A stretch of 64,000 nucleotides of DNA from Protula sp. h YS-2021 (GCA_949752745.1 OX457029.1:10765511-10829510); one strand, 5' to 3'. Shown: positions 43,496-56,070, numbered from the stretch's first letter. Made by a program: numbers and translations. The notes: generated by a model from the sequence alone, not told the origin.

Positions 43496-46400
43496 TTAGC
43501 GCGCAATGGTGAAGCCTATTGCCGGAAACGGCATCATACTCTCATATCCTTTCCATCGCACACTGACAGAAATGTCGTTATCGTCCGTCAGATGTCGCCT
43601 CGTGAGCGGAAGTAGGGCCATCCGGAAGCGACTGCTCAGCGCCATCTCGATCGTGCCACCCTTGACCTTGACCTCGACAGCCGGGCTGAGATAGATGTAA
43701 ACAAGCTGCTCGTTTTCTATTGGCTGCCCGTCTTCACCTTTGCTACTGCTGTAACTGATTCGCTTACAGCACGGCACGCCGTTGACTTTGACCGTGTCAA
43801 GGTAATCCTCCAGGTGACACACGTCCGTCTCTCCGTCGACGGTGACCTCCGGATCGAATCCGAGTATGATCTTTAACATTGTGAGCCGAATGGGGACACT
43901 GGGTTTGATCCTGATATCGCTACAAGCATACGTCAGTCCGTAGTTAATATTATCGTTGTCAAAGTAGAACATTTCTATGGGCTTGTGGTATGCAGTCACG
44001 GCTCGACGCAACACCCTACCGGAGGAGAATCCTTCCGGAACGCGGGCGCGGTCTCCGTCGCCTTGGTCACTCTCCCCGCTGCTCGGATAATCCGTCAAGG
44101 TGAAGTACTCATAGAACTTAATAACGATGCTCTGCGGCAGAATGCACTTGGGCACGACATTTTTCGTGAACCACCTGGCCGCCATGTTCTGAAACTGTAT
44201 CCTATACAAGCACGCGCCCAGGAACCTCAGTAAATTCGGGCCGACCGCAGGAAGCCCGGACTTCTGGCACTGCCGCACCGCCCACCGGTGACACATAGTG
44301 AACAACGTCTCCTCCGATACTGTCAGGCTATCCACGTGCAGGAGGCAACAGAGGGCACACATCGATAAATCCAGAAAGCCCTGTGACGTCAGCACCTCAC
44401 GGCTGTAGTACCGCACGGCCTCTATGCACGTCCTTAGCACGACCCCTTCCCGATTCGCACACGCCTGCTCCAAAAACGAGCATAGATTTGCTTCGTGGTT
44501 CAGGGTGTGCTTCACGTACCGGAGGCACTTCTTGACGAGCCCGGGGAGCATGTATTTTCTCGCCTGGTATAAAACGCTCATCACGATGTCGTCATTCAAG
44601 TCCACCTCATCCGAGTAAATAAACCTGTAAAATACATGATTCGTGACCATAAAACCAACATTTCGTGAGATAAAATTTACACGAAATTGTTCAATCTCTC
44701 GTGGGACCGTATAAACAAACAATAAACACATAAAATTTACATGAAATTGTTCAATCTTTCGTGGGACCGTATAAACAAACAATAAACACATTTCGAACTA
44801 CAGTGGCAACTGCACACAAACAAGACTACAAGCGAGCATTCGAAAGAACGCCTTACGGCTGTTTGTTTTGTGAACAAAAATAAAAACCATGTTGTAATAT
44901 TTTAGATTTCAAAGACTGGTTGGAATTTTATGTGAAAAATACACTACTTTTACCAGTGGCGAATCAAAGGGGGTTCAGAGTTACACCCCTCCCCCCCGCT
45001 CATCCTCTAAATTCGAGAAAAAATTAGACTGCTGAACCTTTTTTCCTCTTTTTTTTTCTTTCTTTTCTTTTTTTTTTTTTTTTTTGCCGCCGATCAGTTT
45101 TCGGTTTTCATTTTGAAAAAACCAGTATTTTTCTCAGCGTTTTTTTTTTTTCAATCTATAAAAATCATCCTGGCCGTTCACTTTCATAAAGCCAAAAATA
45201 CACAAAACATTATTATTATTTTTTTCTTCCCATTAGCGCCATTGACTTGGAAAATTCCCCTCTCAGCATTCGCTTTACTCTCCCCTGTAGTGTTGAAGTG
45301 TCAGAGTTAACTGCGGTTTAGTTAAACCAGGGTTAAACTTCACTTGTGAATGTGGGTTAAACCATTGGTTTAGCTAATTCCGATTTCTTTGGTTAATCCA
45401 TTAGGTGAACACAATGAATAAAACCAAAGAGTTGACTTTCGTGAATATGACGAAAGTATACATATTTGATCCGGGAGGAGGGTGCTGACATCACCTCAAC
45501 ATCTCCCGGAAGGCTTCCGGCATGGCACAGTCTGTGATGCGGATGACGTCACTGGCTTGCTCCGCCCACGCGCCGCTGAACATGGCCTCAAAGACAGGCG
45601 AGCGCGCGATGAGGATAAATCTGTGGGCGCGGATCCACTCCCCGCGCCTGTCGTCACCGCTGTCGTCTCTCGCCCTGCTGCTGCTACTGCTTGGTGCATA
45701 GCCACTGTTCGTTTCTGCCTTAGAGCTGCTGCTTGGCACACAGCCGCCGTCTGCAACGGCACAACCACCTCTGCTAGTTTTCACAACCACCAATGGATGA
45801 AACAGCAATCAACCATTCTGCAGAGATCTAAAAGGGTACTGTTCAATAGGGGCGGTGGAGGAGGGGGGTTGGGGTGGTCCTCGCTATAACGACATCGGAT
45901 ATCGAAAGTTAGCTCTTACACGTACACCAGAACCTCGCTATAACGACATCGGATATCAAAAGTTAGCTCTTACACGTACAGCAGAACCTCGCTATAACGA
46001 TATCAGATATCAAAAGTTAGCTCTTACACGTACAGCAGAACCTCGCTATAACGACATCGGATATCAAAAGTTAGCTCTTACACGTACACCAGAACCTCGC
46101 TATAACGACATCGGATATGACGTATAACAACGTAATTATGTGGACCCACACAAAGCTTTCATTGTTTTAAAACTATGGGTTATAACGAAACACCTGTTTT
46201 ACGGACACACCGGTTATAACGACATATTTCTTCGGTCCCAGCCATGTCGTTATAGCGATGACGGATTTATATGAATCAGCTTGCTGAATCAAACATGCAC
46301 GAGGCTTGTTACTGCCCTACTTCAGTAGGCAGCGAGCCGCTACTCCAAGAAATCCGCCCCCCCCCCAAAAAAAGAAAGATTTTCTTGCGAAAATTCAACA

Positions 46401-49400
46401 GCATTTGCGTTGCGTGGAGTAGACAAATTTGTCAAATGGACGTAGACAATAAAGAGCGCTGGTCAAATGGACGTAGACAATAAAGAGCGCTGGATCTGGA
46501 CACTAGACACGTGATTGCAAACACATTTCAATGTAAACACTGTTCAATATTTTTTGAATTGTTATAGTGGAACTTTCTCCAAAACAAGACACAGCCGTGG
46601 CATTATTCAGAATAAGCTCACAAAAACAAATGTGGAAAAATACTCCAAACAGATGTGATATTGAAAGAGTGAAAAACCTTGGCTCTTTTGCCTCTTGGAG
46701 TCGGGTTCCTTGGCGCCGCCATCTTGGTTCTCCCTGTCCGTCTGCGAGCCTTGCACTGGCGTCAAATTCTCCCCAGTTTGTTCATCTTCATCATCATCAT
46801 CTAGTTCTTCTTCTATTACAAAACAAATCAATAAATCAATCAGCACACAAATCAGGCCTGGGATTTCACAAAATGTTTCAGCCAACCATTGCTCGACCAC
46901 TGTTATATCGCTCATCGCCGGGCAAGAAGCCACCCTGTAATATTTCGCTGTAATAGTGCTGGAACACTCAATGAGATTTCTTTAAAACATTTAGAGAATC
47001 ACCGACCAAGCCCCAAAAAGTTGCTCGTCCCAGCAAACAGCGATCTTGAAATCCCAACCCTACCCCTCCCCCTACCTCTCCCCTCCCCTTCCTTAACCAA
47101 ACAATTAACAAGTTTGTCCAAGGACAAAGTCCCAGCTTACGAAAAGCAATAAGACCCAATTCCAGAGTGCATGAGTAAGGGAATTTTCCTGAAAAATTGG
47201 GCTTCAAAAGATGAGACGGCAAAGAGCTAGCCCAATAATTAACGTAGCACCGGACCAGAACATAGACCGATAAATGCATACAAAGATTTCTTTCCCAGAA
47301 AAATGGGAAACACATTTTTTGCATCTCTGGTAGACTGGATAGTCTGCCATAGATACCTTCAAACAACACTCGCATTTCGGACCAGTGCGCATATTTATGT
47401 AACTTGCCTTAATGCGCGGTTCTTACTCAGACAAGTGCGCATGTTTATTTAATTTTGCGTAGATGCGCGGCTCCCATTTTTGAACAGTGCACATGTTTAT
47501 TTAACTTGCGTTGATGTGCGGTTCGCATTTCTGACGAGCGCCCATGTTTTTTTTTTACCTTTTGTGAATGTGCGGTTCTGATTTCGGATCAGTGCGCACG
47601 TTTATTTACCTTGTGTTGATGTGCGGTTCTTATTTCGGATCAATGCGCATGTTTATTTACCTTGTGTTGATGTGCGGTTCTTATTTCGGATCAGTGCGCA
47701 TGTTTATTTACCGTGCGTCGATGCGCGATTCTTATTCCAGACCAATACGCATGTTTATTGTACTTGCGTTGATGAGCGGTACTTATTTTGGACAAGTGCA
47801 CAAGTTTCCATAGGTTGCCTTGATGCGCGGTTCTTATTTCGGACCAGTTTGCATATTTATTTAATTTGCGTTGGTGAGCAGTTCGAATTTCGGATCATTA
47901 CGCATGTTTATTTAACTTGCGTTAATGCGCGGTTCGAATTTCGGACCAGTGCGCATGTTTATTTAACTTGCGTTGATGCGCAGTGCTTATTTTGGACCAC
48001 TGCAAATGTTGATTTAACTTGCGTTGGAGCGTAGTTCGCATTTCGAACCGCTGCGCATGTTTATTTAACTTGCGTTGATGCGCGGTTCGAATTTCGGAGA
48101 AGTGCGCATGTTTATTTAACTTGCGTTGATGCACGGTGCTTATGTTAGACCAGTGCAAATGTTTATTTAACTTACGTTGGCGCGTGGTTCGCATTTCGAA
48201 CCACTGCGTATGTTTATTTAACGTGCGTCGATGCGCGGTTCTTATTTCAGGCCAATGCGCATATTTTTTTAACTTGAGTTGATGCGCGGTTCTTATTCTG
48301 GACCAGTGCGCATGTTTATTTAAGTTGCGTTGATGCGCAGTTCTTATTTTGAATAGTGCGCATGTTATTTAAGTTGCGTTAATGGGCAGTTCGCATTTCG
48401 AAATAGTGCACATGTTTATTTAACTTGCGTTGATGCAAGGTGCTTAATTTGGTCCAGTTTGCTTGCTTATTTAGCTTGTGTTGCTGTGCGGTTCGCATTT
48501 CGGACCAGCGCACGTTTTTTTGTTTTTTTTTTAACTTGTGTTGATGCGTGGTTCGCATTTTGGACCATTGCACATATTTATTTAACTTGTGTTGATGATC
48601 GGTACTTATTTTGGACCGCCGCAAATGTTTATTTAACTTACGCTTATGTGCGGTTCGCAATTCGGACCAGTGTGCATGTTCATTTAATTTGCGTTGATAT
48701 CCGGTTCGCATTTCGGACCAGTATACCTGTTTCTTTAAGTTGCGTTGATGCGCAGTTCGCATTTTTGGACAAGTGAGCAGGTTCATTTAACTTGCGTTGA
48801 CGCGCGATTTGCGTTTCGGACCAGAACGCATGTTTATTTAAGTCCCGTCGATGCCCGACTCTTATGTCTATTCAACTTGCGTCGATTCATGGTTCTTTCT
48901 TCGGACCACTGCGCATGTTTATTTAACTTGCGTTGATGCGCGGTTCTCATTTCAGACCACTGTGCATGTCTATTCAACTTGCGTCGATGCGTGGTTCTTT
49001 TTTCGGACAAGTGCGCATGTTTAACTTGCGTTGATGTGCGGTGCTTATTTTGGACCGGATCGCATGTTTATTTAACTTCCGCCGATGCGCGGTTCGCATT
49101 TCAGGCCATTGCCCATGCTTATTTAACTTGTGTTGATGCGTGGTTCTCATTTCAGACCAGTGCGTATATTTATTTAACTTGCGTTGATGCGCGGCTCGCA
49201 TTTCGGACCACTGCGCATGCTTATTTAATTTTCCTCGATGTGCGGTTCGCATTTCGGACCAGTGCGCATGTTTCTTTAGGCTGCGTTGATGCGCGGTTCG
49301 CATTTCAGACCACTGCGCATGTCTATTCTACTTACGCCGAAGCGTGGTTCTTTTTTTCGGACCAGTGCGCATGTTTATTTAACCTGCGTTGATGTGCGGT

Positions 49401-50904
49401 GCTTATTTTGGACCAGTTCGCATCTTTATTTATCTTCCGTCGATGCGCAGTTCACATTTCGGACCAATGCGCATGTTATTTAACTTGCATCGATGCGGAG
49501 TACTTAATTTGGACTACTGCGAATGTCTATTTAACTTGCGTCGAAGTGCAGTTGTTAAATCTGACTACTGCGCAAGTTCATTTTACTTGCGTTTATGCGC
49601 TGTAGGATGAGATTCATTTAATTTTTTTTCTTTCAAAAATTCCGAAAAAAATTCAAAAGTTTTCCAATTCCGTCAAAAAGTACAAGCCGTATGCATGACC
49701 CCCTAGAGACGGCTCATATCGAAAATAAATGAAATCTGATAAAAACTGTAGAAGGAAATGCATTTTGAATTTTTTTTCTTAAAACATTCTCTCATCGACT
49801 GAAAAAGACAGGCCATATTCACGACACCCTAAGCATGCCTCAGCCACAAAATAAATGATGTTTGATCAAAACTGCAGGAGAAAATGCATTTTGAGGTATT
49901 TTCATCAAAAATTCCCCCCGAAATCAAAAATTCCCAAGTCGAGTCAAATAGCACAAGCCGTATGCGAGACCTACCTAAGGATGCCTTATAGCAAAAAAAA
50001 AAATAAATAAATGAAATCGGATAAAAACTGTAGGAGGAAATGCATTTTGAAGTTTTTCTTCAAAAATTCCCAAAAAATACAGAAATTGTCGGATCGACTA
50101 AAAAGCGCAAGTCGTATTCTCAACCCCTTAGGGATGCCTCAAACCAAAAAAAAAAAAAAAAACTGTAGGGGGAAATGCATTTTGAAGTTTTTTTCTTCAA
50201 AAACTCCCTAAAAATACAAAAATTGCCCGATCGACTAAAAAGCACAAGCCGTATCCACTCACACCAAAAATAAATGACATCGAATCAAAATTGTATGGGT
50301 AGAAGCATTTTGAATTATTTTCGAAATTTTTGCTTCAAAAATTCCCCAAAAATACAAGCTAAAAAAGCACAAGCCGTATGCACGACCCTTTAGGGGTGCC
50401 TCATGCCAAAAATAAATGACATCGGGTCAAAAATGTAAGAGATACATTTTAAAATTTCTTTAAAAATTCGCCAAAAATTCAAAAATCACCCGATCAACTA
50501 AAAAAGCACAAGCCGTATGCACGACCGCTTAGGAAATCCTCACACCAAAAATAAATGACATCGAATCAAAATTGTAGGAGTAGATGCATTTTTTTCAAAA
50601 TTTTTGCTTAAAAAAATCCCCAAAAATACAAAAATTGTCCGATCGACTAAAAAAGCACAAGCCGTATGCACGACCCTTTAGGGGTGCCTCATACCAAAAA
50701 TAAATGACATCGGGTCAAAAATGTAGGAGGAGATACATTTTTAATTTTTTTCTTTAAAAATTCGCCAAAAATTCAAAAATCGCCCGATCGACTAAAAAAG
50801 CACAAGCCATATGCACGACACCTTAGGGATGCCTCACACCAAAAATAAATGACATCGGATTAAAATTGTAGGAGGAGATGCATTTTGAAACAAAGTTTAC
50901 AGCG

Positions 50905-50951
<47 letters not shown>

Positions 50952-51230
50952 GGACGCCACCCGCAAACCGATAGGAATACCCCAGCTTACGTGTAACGTA
51001 AGCTGGGCTAAAAAGATGTCATCTATACCTTTGACATTTCCACTTGGGGGTTTCCCAATCACAAATGTGACGTCAGTGAAGAGCTCCCGCTCGAACATGC
51101 CCAGGCAGCATTGGTCCAGCGATCGACCCATCTGCCAGTCCTGTCTGAGCCCCGCATCTCCTGGCGCCTGGACAGGCCTTCCCTGCCCTTCTTTCCCCGG
51201 TTCTCTCACTGCTGTCGTGGGCTCCGCCAT
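43496..51230 (-). CDS. BTB-BACK protein with PHR-like C-terminal region, 573 aa
   Basis: Four exons on the minus strand, 51230-51029, 46812-46678, 45750-45495 and 44624-43496, join in phase with GT-AG introns. The ATG is in AAAATGGCGGAG, a good context. The BTB domain starts in exon 1 (CLGMFERELFTDVTFVIGK), is interrupted by an acidic/polar linker (exon 2, EEELDDDDEDEQTGENL) and a serine-rich stretch, and resumes with RAHRFILIARSPVFEAMFSG and FREMLRFIYSDEVDL. The BACK region follows (ARKYMLPGLVKKCLRYV, then FTMCHRWA). The C-terminal 180 residues resemble a diverged PHR domain (VKVNGVPCCKRISYSS, VYIYLSPAVEVKVKGG). Family members such as BTBD1/2/3/6 act as substrate adaptors for cullin-3 ubiquitin ligases; that role is inferred. 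The ~130-residue insertion inside the BTB fold is unusual. Intron 1 holds the large element copy B. Confidence 0.85.
44625..45494. other. BTB gene intron 3
   Basis: Contains a ~60-bp direct duplication just upstream of exon 4 (about 44655-44720 and 44725-44790, sharing CAATCT and GTGGGACCGTATAAACAAAC), poly-T runs at 45050-45085 and a GTTAAACC-rich segment at 45310-45370. No coding sequence is seen. Confidence 0.6.
45886..46265. repeat. 54-bp tandem repeats with CGCTATAACGACAT, pogo-like remnant
   Basis: About four and a half units of CCTCGCTATAACGACATCGG...TTACACGTACACCAGAA are followed by a unique 130-bp tail with GGTTATAACGACAT and an inverted ATGTCGTTATAGCGA. TATAACGA(C) motifs at both sides look like the subterminal repeats of a pogo/Tigger-type element whose left end was expanded. 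It lies in BTB intron 2. Confidence 0.6.
46813..51028. other. BTB gene intron 1
   Basis: Almost entirely occupied by the large element copy B (47109-51011). The element's hairpin end lies about 18 bp from the donor of exon 1. The remaining 300 bp next to exon 2 are noncoding. Confidence 0.8.
47109..51011 (+). mobile_element. Large Helentron-like element, family 3, copy B
   Basis: Same order as copy A but on the opposite strand: GTTTGTCC/GGACAAAC palindrome at 47111, unique segment, 51-bp minisatellite (47390-49600), ~144-bp repeats (49610-50890), CTAA tetranucleotide tract (50907-50950), then the CCCAGCTTACG...CGTAAGCTGGG hairpin and CTAA. It is 3.9 kb versus 5.0 kb for copy A. The difference comes from fewer 51-bp units and from the 889-bp insertion present only in A. 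The unique segments differ at roughly one base in ten, so the copies are independent and not recent. Confidence 0.75.
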
Positions 51231-51239
51231 TTTAGGCTA

Positions 51240-52340
51240 GCGCTGGAAGTAAACGTCACAGGGATTATATCCCACATGGAACATTTAAAGATGACGCTTT
51301 TTCTTGCGGATATAACGCTCCTGATTTTATTATGCCCACGCCCCTCTTTGGCTCAGAGTACTGACTATATTTTCAGACCTTGGGCGTTTTACATGCGTTC
51401 GACTGCAAAGCCTAAGAGAATCTTCACAAAGAAATGATATGCTTCTATCACTAAACTCCCAAAAATTATATTGGCACTGTCGAACAAAAATAGTCATTTT
51501 TACACATCCTAAAATGATTTGGTAAAATAAATTCCACATATTTTTTCGGAAATCTGAAATAGTAAATTGGCTTATTGTGTTCCATTTTGATGGGTCTGTA
51601 CGAGTAACTTATTTTTGACTATGTTTCTACAGACTCAAGCTACAGTCTTACTATACTTGAGTTTTTTCTCTTCCTTTTTATCATCTGTACATGTTTCACC
51701 CACCATGTCCCTGTTGAAACATCAAAATTGTTCAATACGACTAGATTTTGAAGTCCTCCAGCTGTTCGCTTTTGAACTACATAGAAGTAAGAGGCAGTAA
51801 TTGGAAGAAAATTATGGCTATTTAATGATTTTAGGAAAATATGCCATGAATTACTCAGAACAACTGTATGCCAATGACACAGGAGGTCGGACCAAACATT
51901 CTTGCAATGGGCTTCAAAGAGACTAGAGAGTAACTAGAGCGGCCAGTGCACACCAACATCAGTGCACCCGAAAATGTACAACACTTTTATTAGCCAGCCA
52001 TTGCTGACCCACTCAAGGAATGAACAGATCAAGTTTGAAGTTGATCGGACTTTTCCTTCTCGATATATCTTGCATGCAATATTTTGTTCAGAACAGACTG
52101 ACACACACATACACACAGAACGTACAAACACCATATGTGTCCAATTGACAGTCATTTATTGATCGATCGTTAGCAAAACGCGAGTTTCCCTGCCTTTTTA
52201 ATTACAGACTTGTTCGCAGCTGTCCATATGTAAACTTAAATTTGCTGAATTGCATCTAAGTCCTGCCCTGCTTGCTATCGCAGAAAATAACGTAAGTGCA
52301 ATGCTAGTTAAAAATTCGCCGAAACCCAAGTGACAGTCCC
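51240..52340. other. 5' flank of the BTB gene
   Basis: No gene recognised. A short segment near 51785-51840 (GTAATTGG...TTTAATGATTTTAGG) recurs near 60447-60490 in the same direction, so part of this flank is dispersed repeat. No TATA box is evident just upstream of the BTB ATG. Confidence 0.5.
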
Positions 52341-52349
52341 TGTGCATTT

Positions 52350-53090
52350 GAAATGCCTCTATCAGAGCATCTCCACCCAGATATTTTCAGTATTTTTTTT
52401 CTGTCAGATTTTAAATTAAATTAAAATTAAATTAAATGGGGACGGAGGGATTTAAATACACCTTGCACGACGTATAACACGAATACTTTGTTTGCAAGCA
52501 CACGGGATAGAGACATGCTTGATCAACACCGGAGTGGTTTAGCTACCGGCACTGGCCCTCTCGCAACCAGCTGGCAACTGCTCACCCTCTCCCAACCCCT
52601 TCCTCTGAAGCTCATGTCCACGGGTAAGCACACGATATGAATTGCTTTATTTAAACTAGAGCAGTGTGCATAGCTCACATATTCCCCTCAGGCCCCCCAT
52701 CATTTAAACAGGGTCATCAATTGTCAATCAAGAGCTGAAATTTTCCAAGTCCAACTGGTCCATTTTCCTAGGACGAACCTGGCCCATTTACAATACCGAT
52801 CTGTGTTTGTTCCCATAGAAGCTACATACCAAGTTTCATTAAAATCCTTGCAGGAGTTTTTGAGTCATTGTGTTAACAAGCGCTTGATGACAGACCGATC
52901 GACAGACACATCCCCCCCCCCCCCCTGTGCGGAATAAACAAAAGGGGTCGTTAACGATTGTTTAGTGCCTTTACTGCACATAAACAAGGCTTAATGACAA
53001 ACGATCTTTTTAATAAAAAAAGTAAATAAATAAATCACGATTTTTACGTTTTTACGATTTAAATCAATTGATTTAATCATACCAGCCCTG
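52350..53090. mobile_element. hAT-like element fragment, right end at 53090
   Basis: Ends with GATTTAATCATACCAGCCCTG, matching the right terminus of the element at 53733-54691. The interior shares TTTAAATACACCTT, ACTTTGTTTGCAAGCA and CAACACCGGAGT with it. The left terminus was not identified. Confidence 0.6.
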
Positions 53091-53209
53091 CCCATATTCA
53101 AACATTTACCGTAAGTTCATGCACAAAACATCTTTTTTGCCAAACAGAACAATTTTACGTGGGCTACATATATATTATGTCTTAGTTAAAATGCAGAAAA
53201 ATCAGCTTT

Positions 53210-53720
53210 CTCACACACCTGTCAAATGTTTGTTTAGGTTCTGGGATTTAAATGTCATGTGATCAAAGTCAAACTTAAATAATAGGATTATTTATTATCT
53301 GTCAAATATATACTTAAATATATACTCAGATAACTAATGCAGATTAGGTAAAAATTCATTCTGTACACCCACAATTTTATTTACTTTTAATTTCTTCCAT
53401 GCTTTTTGAAATACAAGTTCAAAAGTTTTGCAGGGTAATTACTAAATTCATTGTCACGTTTCGCGTACTAAACCATGCTCCCTGGATGTAAATAAGTGCC
53501 ATTTATTGCGGGAGATTTTTTATTTCCGTGTTCTTCTCTTTTAAATAAAGTGTAACACATAAGTTGTATATCATTGCCGTTGCACTTTGAAGACCTTCAG
53601 CATATGCCAATAAAGACTTGTAGGTCGTTGAATCTTGAACAGCATCGCCACAGCGGGGCCTCAAAGCGAGCACAGTTGACTTACATATCGTAACATTGCG
53701 AGGATTTGAAGCGGTTACCT
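53210..53720. repeat. Dispersed repeat, inverted copy of 60785-61320
   Basis: Reverse-complement similarity to 60785-61320 is clear, for example CACCTGTCAAATGTTTGTTTAGG here and the inverse AAACAAACATTTGACAGGTGG there, and CATTTATTGCGGGAGATTT against AATCTCCCGCAATAAATG. A third partial copy lies near 16080-16190. Nature unknown; no coding capacity. Confidence 0.7.
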
Positions 53721-53732
53721 ATGCCTCATCAG

Positions 53733-54691
53733 CAGGGCTGGAAAAAAAATCCGATTTTTTTTTAAAAAATCATGATTTTTGAATTTTTTATTTAAAGCGG
53801 ATTTTTTTCATTTAAATCACCCCCCCCCCCCCCCCACAAAAAAGGGTGTGTTTGTCGCTATAATTGCTTTCGTCATTTGAAGATTCAAAGCGTGCACTTC
53901 GTCTTCCGAGGTGCGCACAACCATTTTGTCAATATGTCCAACCCTGGATTTTTCAGAGAAATAGAATCACTTTCTGTCTCAACTTCTTCGTGTTTTCTCT
54001 TTTTCTTCTGCTGTGATACCACTTCTCTCTCAATTAATTTACAATTTTCAACATGTTTTTCCAATGGTTTTACAATTCCGTGAATTTCGACTTTGCATGC
54101 TTAAAAAATTCCTTTCGGATTTTTGCTGTTTGAAATGTCTCTATCAAAATATCTCCAAACGGGATCTAGCCGTCCGCCAGAGATTTTAAAGCTTGCAGAG
54201 ATGTTGTTGTCTCAGGTTCTCAATGAATAAGTAAAGAAGCAGTCGATTTAGGGAATTTAAATACACCTTTCATGATGCGTAACACATAATACTTTGTTTG
54301 CAAGCAGATGGGGTAGACACGCTTTTCCAACACCGGAGTAAGTACAGTGTGAGATGCTACCGGGATTTTCCAAATAAAAGCTGGCCGCCTAAATGTCTAC
54401 TCCCGAGTAAATGCTTGTATAATGGTAATGCTTATAATCATCTAATACTGTAGGGTATCTTCTCAGACACCACCGGTATTGACCTCCTCACAGAGTGCTG
54501 CTTGCGTACCTTATAAATGCTTTCTTCAAACAGAAGGGGTTGCAAACAAATGCTCGGTGCCGTAACAGCACATGAAGGCCTTTAACACAGACCATTGTTT
54601 AAAAAAATAAAAAAACCTGATTTTTTACGTTGATTTAAATCATGGTTTAAATCGTGATTTAAATCACTTGATTTAAGTCATACCAGCCCTG
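53733..54691. mobile_element. hAT-like non-autonomous element, CAGGGCTGG ends
   Basis: CAGGGCTGG on the left and CATACCAGCCCTG on the right are inverted, next to runs of GATTTAAATCA-type words. The 8-bp flanks CTCATCAG and CTTATCAG differ at one base. It is 959 bp, with a decayed 68-codon frame inside. Relatives end at 53090 and begin at 55972. Confidence 0.8.
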
Positions 54692-55095
54692 CTTATCAGC
54701 TAGCCGTTTCTTGGGTGTATTTTTTTCTTTCTTTTCCTTTATGCTTTGTTTTCCACAGTGGAACCCTTCAAGTTTTAGTGAGGGGGGGGGGGGGGGGCAA
54801 GGGGGTCTATAGATGGGTATAAGATAAAACTCGGGTTGGAAACAGAATTTTTATGTGAAAAGGCATGTTACTTACTTTATTTTCACCAATCCTGTATTTT
54901 TATGTACTTGTGTCCCTTCGATAACACTAAAAATAAAACATTGTTGAAAACACAAGAATTAGTGAAAACATAAGAAACTAACATCTTTTCACACAAAAAT
55001 TCTATTGACAAGCGGTGGTTTGTTTCATACCCTTTTCCAGACCCCCCCCCCCCCTTAGTCCCTCAATTTCAAAATGGCACCAGATCTGTTAAAAG

Positions 55096-55769
55096 GGTTG
55101 TAGGAAAAAATGGCAACGGAAATAATGGCAACGGAAAATATGGCAAGTGGAAATAATGGCAACGGAAAATATGGCAAAGTGAAAAAACGAAAAAAATGGC
55201 AAAATAACAAAATAAAAATTTTATCACAATTGTCAAATTTATTCTCAAGTGTAATATCAGGAGCATGTTGCTCATTCTAGACAATGCCCCTAATAAATGC
55301 ATTGCTGTGATGGCACCCGAACATCCATAGGATTAGCAATACTGTATACACAGGGTTTAAGTTTTGCCTGATGCAGTCCAAATAAATGTTTTGTTACGTT
55401 GACACCCGAGCATCCGAAAGATTAACCACATTGTACACACAGCGAATAAGTTTTGCCTGATGCACCCCAAATAGATGTATTGTTACATTGGCACCCGAGC
55501 ATCCAAAGGATTAAAGGTGCCGCACACAGGGATTACGTTTTGCCATTTTTGCTTGCACCCCAAATACCCTGACATCAAGTGGCATTAAGTGGTTTCGATT
55601 GGACTTTCTTTGATCTCGAGTAGTCAAGGTAGGCGATTTCTTTGTTTCGACTGAACTTCAGTGAAACCTGCAAAATTTGCCATTTTTTCCTTTTTTTTCA
55701 CTTTGCCATTTTTTCCGTTGCCATTATTTCCACTTGCCATATTTTCCGTTGCCATTTTTTCCGTACCCC
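55096..55769. mobile_element. TIR element with AATGGCAACGGAAA word repeats, 8-bp TSD
   Basis: GTTAAAAG flanks both sides (55088-55095, 55770-55777). The left end GGTTGTAGGAAAAAATGGC is inverted as GCCATTTTTTCCGTACCCC. Both arms carry five to six AATGGCAACGG/ATATGGCAAG words. The 674-bp element is noncoding. Confidence 0.8.
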
Positions 55770-55971
55770 GTTAAAAGAACTATCCTATTGTGCGGATTTG
55801 TACTTGAACTTTTTCGATTGAATTCACTTGGGAGAAGGATATAAAGAAATGATAGAAAAAAAACTGGCAAAAATCAACAAAATTCCATTTTGCAAGAAAC
55901 ATATTCAGATATTTATGGAATGCCGCTTTAACGCTTATTGCTTATTTTTGATATCAAATATGATTAAAGAT

Positions 55972-56070
55972 CAGGGCTGGTATGATTTAAATCAGTTAAT
56001 TTAAATCATGATCAAAATTGTGATTTAAATCAGCATAAAAAATTCACGCGATTTTTGTTTTTTTTTCTAC
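55972..56070 (+). mobile_element. hAT-like left end (solo)
   Basis: CAGGGCTGGTATGATTTAAA followed by repeated ATTTAAATCA words matches the termini of the hAT-like element at 53733-54691. No matching right end was found downstream, so this is a truncated copy. Confidence 0.6.

Noticed and set aside
28731..51011. Inverted repeats as an assembly artefact
   Set aside because: The copies differ at about one base in ten, have different array lengths and only one contains the 889-bp insertion.
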